60,243 bases of DNA from Pseudoxanthomonas sangjuensis (GTDB lineage Bacteria > Pseudomonadota > Gammaproteobacteria > Xanthomonadales > Xanthomonadaceae). The stretch is from contig NZ_PDWR01000023.1 of NCBI RefSeq assembly GCF_010211755.1, positions 1-60,243 on the forward strand. Direction: 5' to 3'. The translations under genes were made by a program, and so were the position numbers. Shown one piece after another: positions 8,137 to 17,900 of this stretch (position 1 is its first letter; the number at the start of each line of letters is the position of its first letter). The notes under the pieces are model-generated. The model was given only the letters and a program-made list of their open reading frames with translations, did no database searches and was not told the origin of the DNA.

Positions 8137-9801
8137 ATGTCCTCGCAATACATCTACACCATGAACGGCGTCAGCAAGACCGTGCCGCCGAAGCGCCAGA
8201 TCATCAAGGACATCTCGCTGTCGTTCTTCCCCGGCGCCAAGATCGGCCTGCTCGGCCTGAACGGCGCCGGCAAGTCGACCGTGCTCAAGATCATGGCCGG
8301 CGTCGACAAGGACTTCGAGGGCGAAGCCCGCCCGCAGCCGGGCATCAAGGTCGGCTACCTGCCGCAGGAGCCGCAGCTGGACCCGAACCAGACCGTGCGC
8401 GAAGCGGTCGAGGAAGGCGTCGGCGAAGTGCTGCAGGCGCAGGCCGCGCTCGACGCCGTGTACGCCGCCTACGCCGAGCCGGACGCCGACTTCGACAAGC
8501 TGGCCGCCGAGCAGGCGCGACTGGAGGCGATCCTCGCCGCCGGCGACGCGCACACGCTGGAACACCAGCTGGAGGTGGCCGCCGACGCGCTGCGCCTGCC
8601 GCCGTGGGATGCCGTGATCGGCAAGCTGTCCGGCGGCGAGAAGCGCCGCGTGGCGCTGTGCCGCCTGCTGCTGCAGAAGCCGGACATGCTGCTGCTGGAC
8701 GAACCGACCAACCACCTGGACGCCGAATCGGTCGAGTGGCTGGAACAGTTCCTCGCCCGCTACACCGGCACCGTGGTGGCGGTGACCCACGACCGCTACT
8801 TCCTCGACAACGCCGCCGAGTGGATCCTCGAGCTCGACCGCGGCCGCGGCATCCCGTGGAAGGGCAACTACACCGAATGGCTGCAGCAGAAGGACGAGCG
8901 CCTGCGCCAGGAAGAGAACCAGGAAAAGGCCCGCCAGAAGGCGATCCAGAAGGAACTGGAGTGGGCCCGCCAGAATGCCAAGGGCGGCCGCTCGAAGGGC
9001 AAGGCCCGCCTCGCCCGCCTGGAGGAACTGCAGTCGGTCGAATACCAGAAGCGCAACGAGACCAACGAGATCTTCATCCCGCCGGGCGAGCGCCTGGGCA
9101 ACTCGGTGATCGAGTTCAAGAACGTCAGCAAGAAGTTCGGCGACCGCCTGCTGATCGACAACCTGAGCTTCCTGGTCCCGGCCGGCGCCATCGTCGGCAT
9201 CATCGGCCCGAACGGCGCCGGCAAGTCGACGCTGTTCAAGATGATCACCGGGCAGGAAAAGCCGGACTCGGGCGAGATCAACATCGGCCCGACGGTGAAG
9301 CTGGCCTACGTCGACCAGAGCCGCGACAAGCTGGAAGGCAACCACACCGTGTTCCAGGAAGTCAGCGGCGGCCTCGACATCCTCAACATCAACGGCGTCG
9401 AGATCCAGTCGCGCGCCTACATCGGCCGCTTCAACTTCAAGGGCCAGGACCAGCAGAAGATCGTCGGCAGCCTGTCCGGCGGCGAACGCGGCCGCCTGCA
9501 CATGGCCAAGACCCTGCTGCAGGGCGGCAACGTGCTGCTGCTCGACGAACCGTCCAACGACCTCGACATCGAGACCCTGCGCGCGCTGGAAGACGCGCTG
9601 CTGGAATTCCCCGGCAACGCCTTCGTGATCTCGCACGACCGCTGGTTCCTGGACCGCATCGCCACGCACATCCTCGCCTTCGAGGGCGACTCGCACGTGG
9701 AATTCTTCCAGGGCAACTACCGCGAGTACGAAGCCGACAAGAAGCGCCGCCTGGGCGACGACGCCGGCCCGCACCGGCTGCGGTTCAAGGCCCTGAAGTA
9801 A
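8137..9801 (+). CDS. ettA: Energy-dependent translational throttle protein EttA (ABC-F ATPase)
   Basis: 554 aa, family length. Two ABC domains without membrane segments: Walker [10 protein letters not shown] (about 46) and GPNGAGKST (about 356), signatures LSGGEKRR and LSGGERGR, Walker [13 protein letters not shown] and [12 protein letters not shown]. The arm insertion in domain 1 and the charged inter-domain linker ([21 protein letters not shown]) are present. It binds the ribosomal E site and couples translation to the ATP/ADP ratio. The first residues, [17 protein letters not shown], match EttA rather than Uup or YheS. Confidence 0.96.
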   Translation: MSSQYIYTMNGVSKTVPPKRQIIKDISLSFFPGAKIGLLGLNGAGKSTVLKIMAGVDKDFEGEARPQPGIKVGYLPQEPQLDPNQTVREAVEEGVGEVLQAQAALDAVYAAYAEPDADFDKLAAEQARLEAILAAGDAHTLEHQLEVAADALRLPPWDAVIGKLSGGEKRRVALCRLLLQKPDMLLLDEPTNHLDAESVEWLEQFLARYTGTVVAVTHDRYFLDNAAEWILELDRGRGIPWKGNYTEWLQQKDERLRQEENQEKARQKAIQKELEWARQNAKGGRSKGKARLARLEELQSVEYQKRNETNEIFIPPGERLGNSVIEFKNVSKKFGDRLLIDNLSFLVPAGAIVGIIGPNGAGKSTLFKMITGQEKPDSGEINIGPTVKLAYVDQSRDKLEGNHTVFQEVSGGLDILNINGVEIQSRAYIGRFNFKGQDQQKIVGSLSGGERGRLHMAKTLLQGGNVLLLDEPSNDLDIETLRALEDALLEFPGNAFVISHDRWFLDRIATHILAFEGDSHVEFFQGNYREYEADKKRRLGDDAGPHRLRFKALK

Positions 9802-9814
9802 GCCGTGTTGCCGC

Positions 9815-9973
9815 AACCCCTCTCCCGCTCGCGGGAGAGGGAAGCGTGCGCGCAGCGCACGAGGGCGAGGGCCGGCTCCTGACGTCTCCGGGTTGCGGCG
9901 CACCCGGCTCGCTACGCTCGCACCCCCTCATCCGGCGCTTCGCGCCACCTTCTCCCGCAAGGGGAGAAGGAAG
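9815..9973. repeat. CTCTCCC-type intergenic repeat pair, likely bidirectional terminator
   Basis: Fills the gap between the convergent ettA and def genes. Hairpin 1 is at about 9817-9842 (CCCTCTCCCGCTCGCGGGAG). Hairpin 2 is at about 9949-9971 (CTTCTCCCGCAAGGGGAGAAG). The segment 9929-9972 nearly repeats 5351-5395. Confidence 0.75.
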
Positions 9974-9977
9974 CAAC

Positions 9978-10502
9978 TCACCGCCCCGCGCCTATCTCCG
10001 GGAACAGCACGTCGGTGAATCCGAAGGTGCTGAAGTCCCTGATCCGCGACGGGTACAGGATGCCATCCAAGTGGTCGACCTCGTGCTGCACCACGCGCGC
10101 GTGGAAGCCTTCGGCCTCGCGTTCGATGCGCTTGCCGTGGATGTCGTAGCCGCTGTAGCGGATGTATTTCCAGCGCGGGATCACCGCGCGCAGGCCGGGG
10201 ATCGACAGGCAACCTTCCCAGCCGTCCTCGATCTCGTCCGACAGCGGCTCGATCGCCGGATTGGCCAATGCCGTGCGCGGCACCGCCGGCGCGTCGGGAT
10301 AGCGCTCGCTGCTGTCGAAGCCGAACACGATCAGCCGTCGGCTCAGCGCGATCTGCGGCGCCGCCAGCCCCACGCCGCCGGCGGTATCCATCGTCTCGAA
10401 CATGTCGCCGGCCAGGTCGCGGATCTCGCCGCCGAAATGATCGACCGGGTCGGCGACGCGCAGCAGCACCGGCTCGCCCATCCTCACGATGTCGCGGATC
10501 AT
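9978..10502 (-). CDS. def: Peptide deformylase
   Basis: 174 aa. It removes the formyl group from nascent proteins. All three family motifs are intact: GVGLAAPQ (43-50), EGCLS with metal ligand Cys98, and QHEVDH with His140, Glu141 and His144. It is not in the common def-fmt order here, so it may be a second deformylase of the genome. A stand-alone gene, convergent with ettA and starting 76 bp after the DUF6445 gene. Confidence 0.95.
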   Translation of the reverse strand: MIRDIVRMGEPVLLRVADPVDHFGGEIRDLAGDMFETMDTAGGVGLAAPQIALSRRLIVFGFDSSERYPDAPAVPRTALANPAIEPLSDEIEDGWEGCLSIPGLRAVIPRWKYIRYSGYDIHGKRIEREAEGFHARVVQHEVDHLDGILYPSRIRDFSTFGFTDVLFPEIGAGR

Positions 10503-10577
10503 CTGGACCTCCTTCGCAATGGTGCATCGACGATGCGGCCAGCCTAGCGCCTTTCCCGCGCGCAGGCGAAGCGCGGG

Positions 10578-11279
10578 TCAGACAGCCACGTCGATGAAGC
10601 TGTTGATCGACAGCCGCCCGGCCAGCGGATCGGGCGGCGGGATATTGGCGTTGTCGATGCTTGCCGAATGCAGCGAGTTGCGCCGGTACACCACCAGCCG
10701 GTTGTACACGCCCTCAACGCCATCGATCCGCTCGAACAGCGGCGTGTCTTCGCCGATGTAGGCGGCCGGGGGCGCGTCGGCGCCGCGGCTTTCCTGCTCC
10801 AGCCGGGTGAAGTAGGCCAGCTCGCGGCCTTCATCCACGTATTCGAACCCGGTGCTGCGATGGCGGTAGAACGCGGTACCGCCCCAGTTGCCATGGAACA
10901 GGTAATGGACCGACGCCAGTCCGCGTCCGGTGGCCGAATCGATGTGCGGAATCCGCTGCAGGAAACCCAGCTTCTCCGGCGGCTGCGTCACCAGCGAGTA
11001 GTGGCACATCGGGAACGCCAGCCGCGCCTGCGGCGGCAGGTCGAAGACCTCGCCCAGCAACGGGCGCAATAGCCGTTCGAGGAAGGCATCGTACGACAGC
11101 GGCGCACGCATGCGGATGCCGGGGAACATCGCCCCCTGCGGGGTAAAGTGGCCGCGTTCGGCCTTGCGCACCAGCCGGTCCGGGTCGGCCACCAGCTGGT
11201 CGATCACCAGCAGCGGCGCGCCCTCGGCGCCGATCCGCCGTACCTGAAGGCGCAGTTCGGGATGCGCCTGGATCAGCAT
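10578..11279 (-). CDS. DUF6445-family protein, probable 2OG-Fe(II)-oxygenase-like fold
   Basis: 233 aa. It resembles proteins annotated DUF6445 that accompany tryptophan-halogenase-like genes. Possible iron-site elements are RIPHIDS (His-x-Asp-like) and YRRNSLHSAS near the C-terminus, as in prolyl-hydroxylase-like folds, with FLFHGNWGGTAFYRHR-like text between them; this is a reading, not proof. No signal peptide. It lies 7 bp after the halogenase-like gene as the last member of the SapC, cupin, halogenase unit. Function unknown. Confidence 0.7.
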   Translation of the reverse strand: MLIQAHPELRLQVRRIGAEGAPLLVIDQLVADPDRLVRKAERGHFTPQGAMFPGIRMRAPLSYDAFLERLLRPLLGEVFDLPPQARLAFPMCHYSLVTQPPEKLGFLQRIPHIDSATGRGLASVHYLFHGNWGGTAFYRHRSTGFEYVDEGRELAYFTRLEQESRGADAPPAAYIGEDTPLFERIDGVEGVYNRLVVYRRNSLHSASIDNANIPPPDPLAGRLSINSFIDVAV

Positions 11280-11286
11280 CTGCGCA

Positions 11287-12918
11287 TCACTGGGTCAGGC
11301 CTCCGCCGACGCCGGCAATCTTTCCGGTCACCCGCTCATGCTGCCGGGCGCGTGCGTACATCTGTTCCCAGGCCGAGGGCGGCGCCTTGCAGTAGCTGTT
11401 GATGAACTGCTCCTGGCTGGGCATGGCCGCCACGGCGGCATCGATCGGCTTGCGCACGCTCTCGAGCAGGCGCTTGAGATCGGCGTCCGACAGCGCGCGG
11501 GTCAGTGGATGGTGACTGCGGGGCATCACGCCCTGGCCGAGCATGCAGTGGGTCCAGGAGTCGAGGCGGAACAGTTCGTCCTCCCCCTGCCACGCGTAGC
11601 CGGTCTCACGGAACACCTGGATACGCTCGGCCAGGCCCGGCGGCAGTTCCATTTCGCGGCACTGCTTCCACAGGGGCTCATCGCGCTGGTTGAGGTGGTA
11701 ATGCATCACCACGAAGTCGCGGACGTGCTCCAGCTCCTGGCGGCTGACCTGGTTGAAGCGGTCCACCGCCGCCTGGCTGATGCCCTCGGAGGGGAAGAAC
11801 TGCACCAGGCGGGTGACCGCGCTCAGGGTCAGGTGGATGCTGGTGGACTCCAGCGGCTCGATGAAGCCGCTCGCCAGCCCGAGCGCGATCACGTTCTTGT
11901 TCCAGGCCTTGCGCCGGCGCCCGGTGCGGAACGGGATGATCCACGGGTCGCGCAGCGGCTTGGACGGGTTCTCGGCGAGCAGCCTGGCGGTCGCCTCGTC
12001 GTCGGACATGTGCGCATCGGAAAACACGATGCCGCACCCGATCCGGTGCTGGAGCGAGATCTTCCAGTGCCAGCCGGCCTCGTGCGCGATCGCGCGCGTG
12101 TACGGCACCGCTGGCCCATCGGCTTCGGTCTGCAGCGCCACCGCGCGGTTGCTTGGCAGCCAGTGGTTCCAGTCCTCGTAGCCGGTGTGCAGCGCCTGCT
12201 CGCTCAGCACCGCGCGCGCGCCGGTGCAGTCGATGAACAGGTCGCCCTCGATGACCTGCCCATCCTCCAGCACCAGCGACTGCACGTAGCCGCTGTCCGG
12301 ATCCTGGCGTACCTGGGCGATCTTGCCCTCGACGCGCTTGAGCCCGCGGCCCTCGCACTTGACGCGCATGAACGCCGCATACAGCCCGGCGTCGAAGTGG
12401 TAGGCATAGCTCACATCGCGACGCTCCATCGCCGTGGCCGCCCTGGTCCAGCGCATCGACCACTGCTGGGCGTTCTGGCCGGCATCGAACAGGGCGAATC
12501 GGTCCTGGCGCGCGGCGACGGTCTCCAGGCAGTAGTCGCCCAGTTCGCTCCGCATGCCGCGGCGGCGGCTTTCCAGCCAGAACTGGTGGAAATCGCACGA
12601 CCAGGTGTTCACGCCGGTGGTGCCGAACGGATGGATGTAGCGCGAACCCGGGCGGACCCAGTTCTCGAACGAGATCGCCAGCTTGAAGCTGCCGGCCACC
12701 GAGCTGAGGAACTCGCGCTCGTCGATCTGCAGCAAGCGGTGGAAGGTACGGATGGTCGGGATCGTGGACTCGCCCACGCCGACGGTGCCGACCTGCTCGG
12801 ACTCCACCAGGGTGATGTCCAGCAGGTCGCGGAACTGGTGGGTCAGCGCGCAGGCGGCCGCCCATCCTGCGGTACCACCGCCGGCGATCACGACCTTGCG
12901 AATACGGTTGTTTTCCAC
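11287..12918 (-). CDS. Tryptophan 7-halogenase family flavoprotein, catalytic lysine absent
   Basis: 543 aa from a GTG at 12918. The start was chosen because GGGGGGAGG lies just before it and the next residues (RIRKVVIAGGGTAGW) are the family N-terminus. FAD-binding GGGTAGW, VGVGESTIP, DCTGARAVL and the halogenase motif WHWKIS (WxWxIP in PrnA) are present, as is FIEPLESTSIH with the conserved Glu. By alignment from memory with PrnA (ATIPSLQK), the catalytic Lys is Thr58 here (STIPTIRT). It is therefore probably not a classical tryptophan halogenase. Members in TonB-receptor loci have no settled role. Flavin-dependent, cytosolic. Confidence 0.85.
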   Translation of the reverse strand: MENNRIRKVVIAGGGTAGWAAACALTHQFRDLLDITLVESEQVGTVGVGESTIPTIRTFHRLLQIDEREFLSSVAGSFKLAISFENWVRPGSRYIHPFGTTGVNTWSCDFHQFWLESRRRGMRSELGDYCLETVAARQDRFALFDAGQNAQQWSMRWTRAATAMERRDVSYAYHFDAGLYAAFMRVKCEGRGLKRVEGKIAQVRQDPDSGYVQSLVLEDGQVIEGDLFIDCTGARAVLSEQALHTGYEDWNHWLPSNRAVALQTEADGPAVPYTRAIAHEAGWHWKISLQHRIGCGIVFSDAHMSDDEATARLLAENPSKPLRDPWIIPFRTGRRRKAWNKNVIALGLASGFIEPLESTSIHLTLSAVTRLVQFFPSEGISQAAVDRFNQVSRQELEHVRDFVVMHYHLNQRDEPLWKQCREMELPPGLAERIQVFRETGYAWQGEDELFRLDSWTHCMLGQGVMPRSHHPLTRALSDADLKRLLESVRKPIDAAVAAMPSQEQFINSYCKAPPSAWEQMYARARQHERVTGKIAGVGGGLTQ

Positions 12919-13035
12919 AACGCCTCCCCCCTCTCTGGTTTTGCGATTGCGCCACGGTCGTGGCGGATCAATTCCGGTCGCCGACTCCCGCATCCGGCGC
13001 CGCTTGCCCTTCTCCCGACCCGCTCCCGCCGCCCT

Positions 13036-14058
13036 TCAGCGATTGAGCTTGCCGATCAGCTGCGCGCGCATGCTGCGCGCCAGCATCTCGTCGAACGGCC
13101 CGAGGATGTTGCGTGCGGGCTCGGGCAGGTGCGCGCCGGCCTGTTCCGCCGGACCGAACACGTAGTATTCGAAGACCTCGCGCCATGCCCGCTTCTCGCG
13201 CTCGGGCCGGTCGCGGATCGTCCACAGCGCGTGGTAGAGCGCATGCATCGGCGTCGGGATCCACGCCGGCATGCTGCCCCACCAGTAGTTCACCAGCACG
13301 GTGAACGGATCCTGCCCCTGCACGTGGTGCCACCACATGCTCGGGATGAAGATCGCATCGCCCGGCTCGAGCACCACCGACTGCGCCGTCGCCAGCGCGT
13401 CGCGGAAGCGCGGGTAGCGCTCGAAATCCGGGGCGGCGAAGTCGACCACGCTCACCGCCTGCCCACCCGGCGTCGGCTCCAGCGGCCCCGGGTACAGGTT
13501 GGCGATCTGCTCCGGCGGGAACAGGGTGAAGCGGCGGCGCCCCACCGCGCAGCACGCGATATTGTTCGGCGCGTCGTAATGGCACGAGGCGGTGACCCGG
13601 TTGCCGATCCAGATCGCCGGCGGCGCCTCGATGCCGCGGGCGGCGAAGTCCAGGTCGTTGCCGGCGCGCAGGCCGGGCAGGCAGTAATCGACCAGCAACG
13701 AAGCCACGTAATACGTCGGTGGCCGCGGATCGTCCAGGTACCCCGCGAGTTCGTCGAGCACCTGGTCCAGCCCGCCGCGGCGGACCCGGCAATTGAGCGC
13801 GGTGAAATCGGCGTTGTAGAACGGCCGGCCGGCGGTTTCCGGTTCGCCCCAGTTGTACTGCACCGGGCGCCCGTTGTAGTGCCTGCGCAGATGGTCCATC
13901 GCCGCCCGCGGCGACTCCCGGCCCGCCTGGACCAGGGGCCAGTCGCGCACCAGGCCCTTCAGCACGGTGGGCAGGCCATCGGCGAGCAGCGTTTCGAGCG
14001 GCAGCGCATCGGCGCCATGGCCTTCCATCACGCGGACGTCGGCAAGCCGGTCGAACAT
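13036..14058 (-). CDS. Cupin-8 / JmjC-like Fe(II)-2-oxoglutarate oxygenase
   Basis: 340 aa. A cupin-like jelly roll with SCHYDAPNN (His-x-Asp iron pair) and a second His in SMWWHHVQ, separated by GRRRFTLFPPEQIANLYPG, typical of cupin-8 (FIH/JmjC-like) proteins. It begins with a membrane-free N-terminal region that includes LPTVLKGLVRDWPL. Family members hydroxylate proteins or small molecules; the target is unknown. It lies 2 bp after SapC and 117 bp before the halogenase-like gene on the same strand. Confidence 0.85.
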   Translation of the reverse strand: MFDRLADVRVMEGHGADALPLETLLADGLPTVLKGLVRDWPLVQAGRESPRAAMDHLRRHYNGRPVQYNWGEPETAGRPFYNADFTALNCRVRRGGLDQVLDELAGYLDDPRPPTYYVASLLVDYCLPGLRAGNDLDFAARGIEAPPAIWIGNRVTASCHYDAPNNIACCAVGRRRFTLFPPEQIANLYPGPLEPTPGGQAVSVVDFAAPDFERYPRFRDALATAQSVVLEPGDAIFIPSMWWHHVQGQDPFTVLVNYWWGSMPAWIPTPMHALYHALWTIRDRPEREKRAWREVFEYYVFGPAEQAGAHLPEPARNILGPFDEMLARSMRAQLIGKLNR

Positions 14059-14060
14059 TG

Positions 14061-14813
14061 TCAGGCCGCCTGCCCCTGCGATCCTTCCTGTTCGCGCAGA
14101 CGGCGCTGTTTCTCGGCGATGAGCCGGCGCATGTTGTGCAGCGAAGCCAGCACCAGGTACGCCCCCTCCAGCCAGCCGGCGCGATGCAGGTCGTGAAGCG
14201 AGGCCGCGTCCAGCGCGGCCAGGCGCTCGCGATCGATGCCATGCAGTCCGGTCAGGTTGACCGCATGGTTGGCATCGAAGCGCACTTCCAAGGTGACCGG
14301 CTGGATCAGCTCCAGCGCCTGGAACGCGGCGAACATCTCCTTGCCGCCTTGCAGGCCATCGTTGATGCCCCGCAGGACGGTGATGACGTGTTCGAGGTAG
14401 GGGCTGTTGCCGCCGTGCGTCAGGAATACGGGCTCGCCCTGCCCCGTGACGATTCGCGGATGGTCCAGGTCCACGTGGATGACCGGCTCGTTACGCAGCT
14501 GGCCGTCGACTTGCTGCTCCTGGAAACCGATCAGGAACGGTCCGCGGGCGACGATCCCGGGCAGGTAATACGCATTCCAGTTGCCCTGGTTCAGGAACAG
14601 GTTTTCCTGGCGGTCGAACCCGAGCAGCGCCACCGCCTGGAATTCGCCCGCGGCGTCCTTGCGGAAGAAGATCGGGTACTCGCGTTGCAGTTCGGCGAAC
14701 TCGGTCGGGAACGCCTGGACCATACCCACGTCGTCGCCGAACTCGGCGCCGAAACGGGTGGACACGCGCAGGTCCCGGTGCGCGATGTTGTTGAGCAGTT
14801 CGTATCGGGCCAT
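14061..14813 (-). CDS. SapC family protein
   Basis: 250 aa. The pattern HRDLRVSTRFGAEFGDDVGM..., EFAELQREYPIFFRKD and NAYYLPGIVARGPFLIG is that of the SapC family found in alpha- and gammaproteobacterial TonB-receptor loci. The name comes from a Campylobacter S-layer gene, and no S-layer role is implied. No signal peptide is seen. First gene after the TonB-receptor terminator; it heads SapC, cupin-8, halogenase-like, DUF6445. Biochemical role unknown. Confidence 0.85.
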   Translation of the reverse strand: MARYELLNNIAHRDLRVSTRFGAEFGDDVGMVQAFPTEFAELQREYPIFFRKDAAGEFQAVALLGFDRQENLFLNQGNWNAYYLPGIVARGPFLIGFQEQQVDGQLRNEPVIHVDLDHPRIVTGQGEPVFLTHGGNSPYLEHVITVLRGINDGLQGGKEMFAAFQALELIQPVTLEVRFDANHAVNLTGLHGIDRERLAALDAASLHDLHRAGWLEGAYLVLASLHNMRRLIAEKQRRLREQEGSQGQAA

Positions 14814-14926
14814 TTCAGCTTGGATCCTGTGATTTCCTCGGCCCCGGGATGATCAGCTGGCCGCAAGGCCGACCATATCGGTATTGCCGCACCAGCGGCA
14901 AGTGGCCCTGGCGACGGCATGGAGCG

Positions 14927-14958
14927 AAAAAAGGGACCGCTGCCGAAGCAACGGTCCC
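14927..14958 (-). terminator. Terminator between the TonB receptor and SapC
   Basis: An 11-bp stem (14933-14943 with 14948-14958, one G-U pair) with a CGAA loop is followed by six T on the minus strand. It lies 37 bp after the receptor stop and would reduce transcription into SapC and the genes behind it. Confidence 0.92.
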
Positions 14959-14994
14959 TGTACGCCATTACAGCAACTGCATGTGCATGCAACG

Positions 14995-17900
14995 TCAGAA
15001 CTTGTAGCGGAAGCCCAGCATGTAGCGCGGCGACTGGTCGACCAACCGAACCATCTGGTTTTCCGAACGGGCGTGCCAACGGGTGTCTTCACCGGTCAGG
15101 TTGATCGCCTCCAGCGACACCGTGAAGTGGTCGGTGAAGTCGTACGACACGTTGGCATCGATCTGGTGGTACGCCTCGACGAAGTACGGGTTGCGGTTGT
15201 TGCCGTTCTGGTTGGCCGCAAACAGGTACTCGTCGCGCCAGTTGTAGGCCAGGCGGGCCGACCAGCCGTACTTTTCGTACATCAGCACGGCGTTGGCGGT
15301 ATCGCTCAGCCCGACAAGGGCGAACACGTTGGCGCTCGGGTCGGAAGCGCGGTCGATGCCCACGTCGCCCCTGACGATGGTGTAGTTCGCCAGCACGCCG
15401 AAACCGGAGTCGCCGAAGAAGTACTGGCCACCGATTTCCCAACCGTGCAGGTTGGCCGAACGCTGGTTGACCGGGCGATTGACGTCGAATTCGTACAACG
15501 GATCGTCGGACTCGCCGAGGATGTCGAACTGGGACTCCATCGCCAGCTGCTGGGTACCGGTGCCGTCATAGGCGGCCAGGCCGCCGGTGCTCGGGTTGCG
15601 CAGCATCGCCAGCGCGGTGAACAGCGTGGTGTAGTCGGCCGTGCAGGTACCGCCGGTCGAGGCGACCTGGGCGGCGCACTGATCGCTGTTCAGGAACGCA
15701 AGCGCCGTCTGCGCATCCGGACCGGAGGTCGGATCGGTCAGGCCGTACAGGTTTTCCCGGACCACCGAGTTGCCGACGAAGTTGTCGACCTTCTTGCGCC
15801 AGTAGGTCACGCCGATGAAGCTGGACGGGGCGAAATACCACTCCGCGCCCAGGTCGATGTTGTTCGACTCGAGCGGCAGCAACGACGGGGTCTGCGCGTT
15901 GCCGGTGGCCCGGTACTGGTCGCCGAACAGCACCGAACCACTGGGACCGCCGGCGGTCGGGCCGGCATACAGGTTGCCGTACGGGGCGCGGGCGATGGTC
16001 TTGCTCCACGAGGCACGGGCCTTGATGTCTTCGGTCAGGTCGACGCTGAAGTCCACGTTCGGCAGCACGTAGTTGTAACTGGCCTTTTCGCTGAACGGCA
16101 TCTTTTCCGCGGACAGATTGATGCCGAAGTCGTTGTTCGACATCCAGCGGATCGCGTTCGGCACCTGGATGACCGAAGTCGATTCCAGGTCGGTCTTCTC
16201 GTAGCGCACGCCAGCCGAGACATGGGCCGGCATGCTGCCCAGGTCGAAGTCCTGGTCCCATTTCACATAGGCCGCCTGGGTCTTTTCGCGGATCAGGTTG
16301 TCGCTGTCGTACAGCGTGCGCACCCTGGCGCTGATCGGCGCATCGGGGTCGGTGCAGCGCGCCGCCCAGACCGCCGGCGCGGTGCCGGCGGCGCAATGGC
16401 CTTGCGCCCACTGCGCCAGTTCACTGGCGTTGCCCCACCACGCATTGGGCGAAGCGCCGTCGGTGTTGAAGTCGTTGAACAGTCCGGCGATATCGATCTG
16501 GCCCAGCAGCGCGGTCATGTCCGCGACCTGGCCGGCATCATCCACGCCCCAGTTGCCGAGTGTCATCAGGTGGCCATGGCCGTCCACGTTCAGGCGATGC
16601 ATCGACACGTCGGACGAATCCACGCCAAAGCTGAAGCGGCCGGCGTCGAAATCCAGCTTGCCGTCGATGCGGCCCTGCTTGACTTCGCTGTCCTGGCGGG
16701 TCGACCAGATGCGCATGATCTGCGAACCCAGCTGCTCCGCGGGGAACTCCGGGTTCGTCGTGCCGTTGGTGTTGGCTTCGGCGTCCGCGGTGGTCGGGAA
16801 CAGCGTCGGGCTCATGATCGGCAGGCCGCCGTTGAACCAGTACTCCTGCGCGAAGTTGTTGGCGGCGCGGTTCGGCGCAACGCCGGCCAGGCTGAACGCG
16901 GTCGAGCTGCCGCCGGTGAGCGGATCGTTCGGACGGCTGCTCACCTTGGTCTTGTGCGCATCCAGGGCCAGCGAGAAACGGTCGGTCACGTTCCAGACCG
17001 CGTTGAAGCCCAGCGAGCCCAGCTTGTACTTCTGTTCGTTGTGCTGCTGCTCGAAGCCGAAGTCCTTGCCGCCGCCGGCGATGTCGCGGATGTAGATCGG
17101 GGTGGCGACTTCGGTGTCGCCATCGAAGGTCACGTGGTCGAGGCTGTTCTGCAGCCACATGGTCTGCTCGCCGCGATCCTGCCTGATCTCGTTGGTCGAA
17201 TAGGTGTAGTCCAGGGTGAAGGTGAAGGCGTCGCTCGGGGCGAACTGCAACACCGCCTGGCTGTTGATGCGGGTGCGCTGGAAATCCTGGAACGCGTAGC
17301 GCAGGTCGTTCGGCATCGAATACAGCTGGCCGATCTGCGGCGCGTTCTCGACCACGCCACCCGCGTACCCCGTTGCGGCGTTCGCCGGGCGCAGGTTCGG
17401 CAAGGTGCCGTTCCAGCGGGAGACGTTCCAGCCGTTCTCGGTGGCCTGCACCGAACCGCCGTGGCGCTTCTGGTAGCTGGCGCTGAAGCCGACGCCCCAG
17501 ACCTTGTCCGGATCGGTGTAGCTGAAGATGCCGGACATTTCCGGGGTGATTTCGCTGCCGAGCACCTGCGACTGGTCGGACACCGCCTTCACGCCCACGG
17601 TGGCGAATGCGCCGGTGTGGTTGAACGGACGATCGGTCTGGATGTCGATGGTGGCGCCGATGCCGCCGCTGGGCACGTCGGCCTGGCCGGTCTTGTGCAC
17701 GATGACGCCGCTGATCGCCTCGGAGGCGAGCTGGGCGAAGTTGAAGGCGCGGGTGCCCGAACCGGTTTCGCCCAGTTCGATGCCGCCGCTGCCGAAGCCG
17801 TCGGCGCCGGGGATCTGGCGGCCGTTCAGGGTGACCATGTTCTTGTCGGGGCCGAAGCCGCGCGCAGTGACCTGCGCACCTTCGCCGTCGCGGCGCTCGA

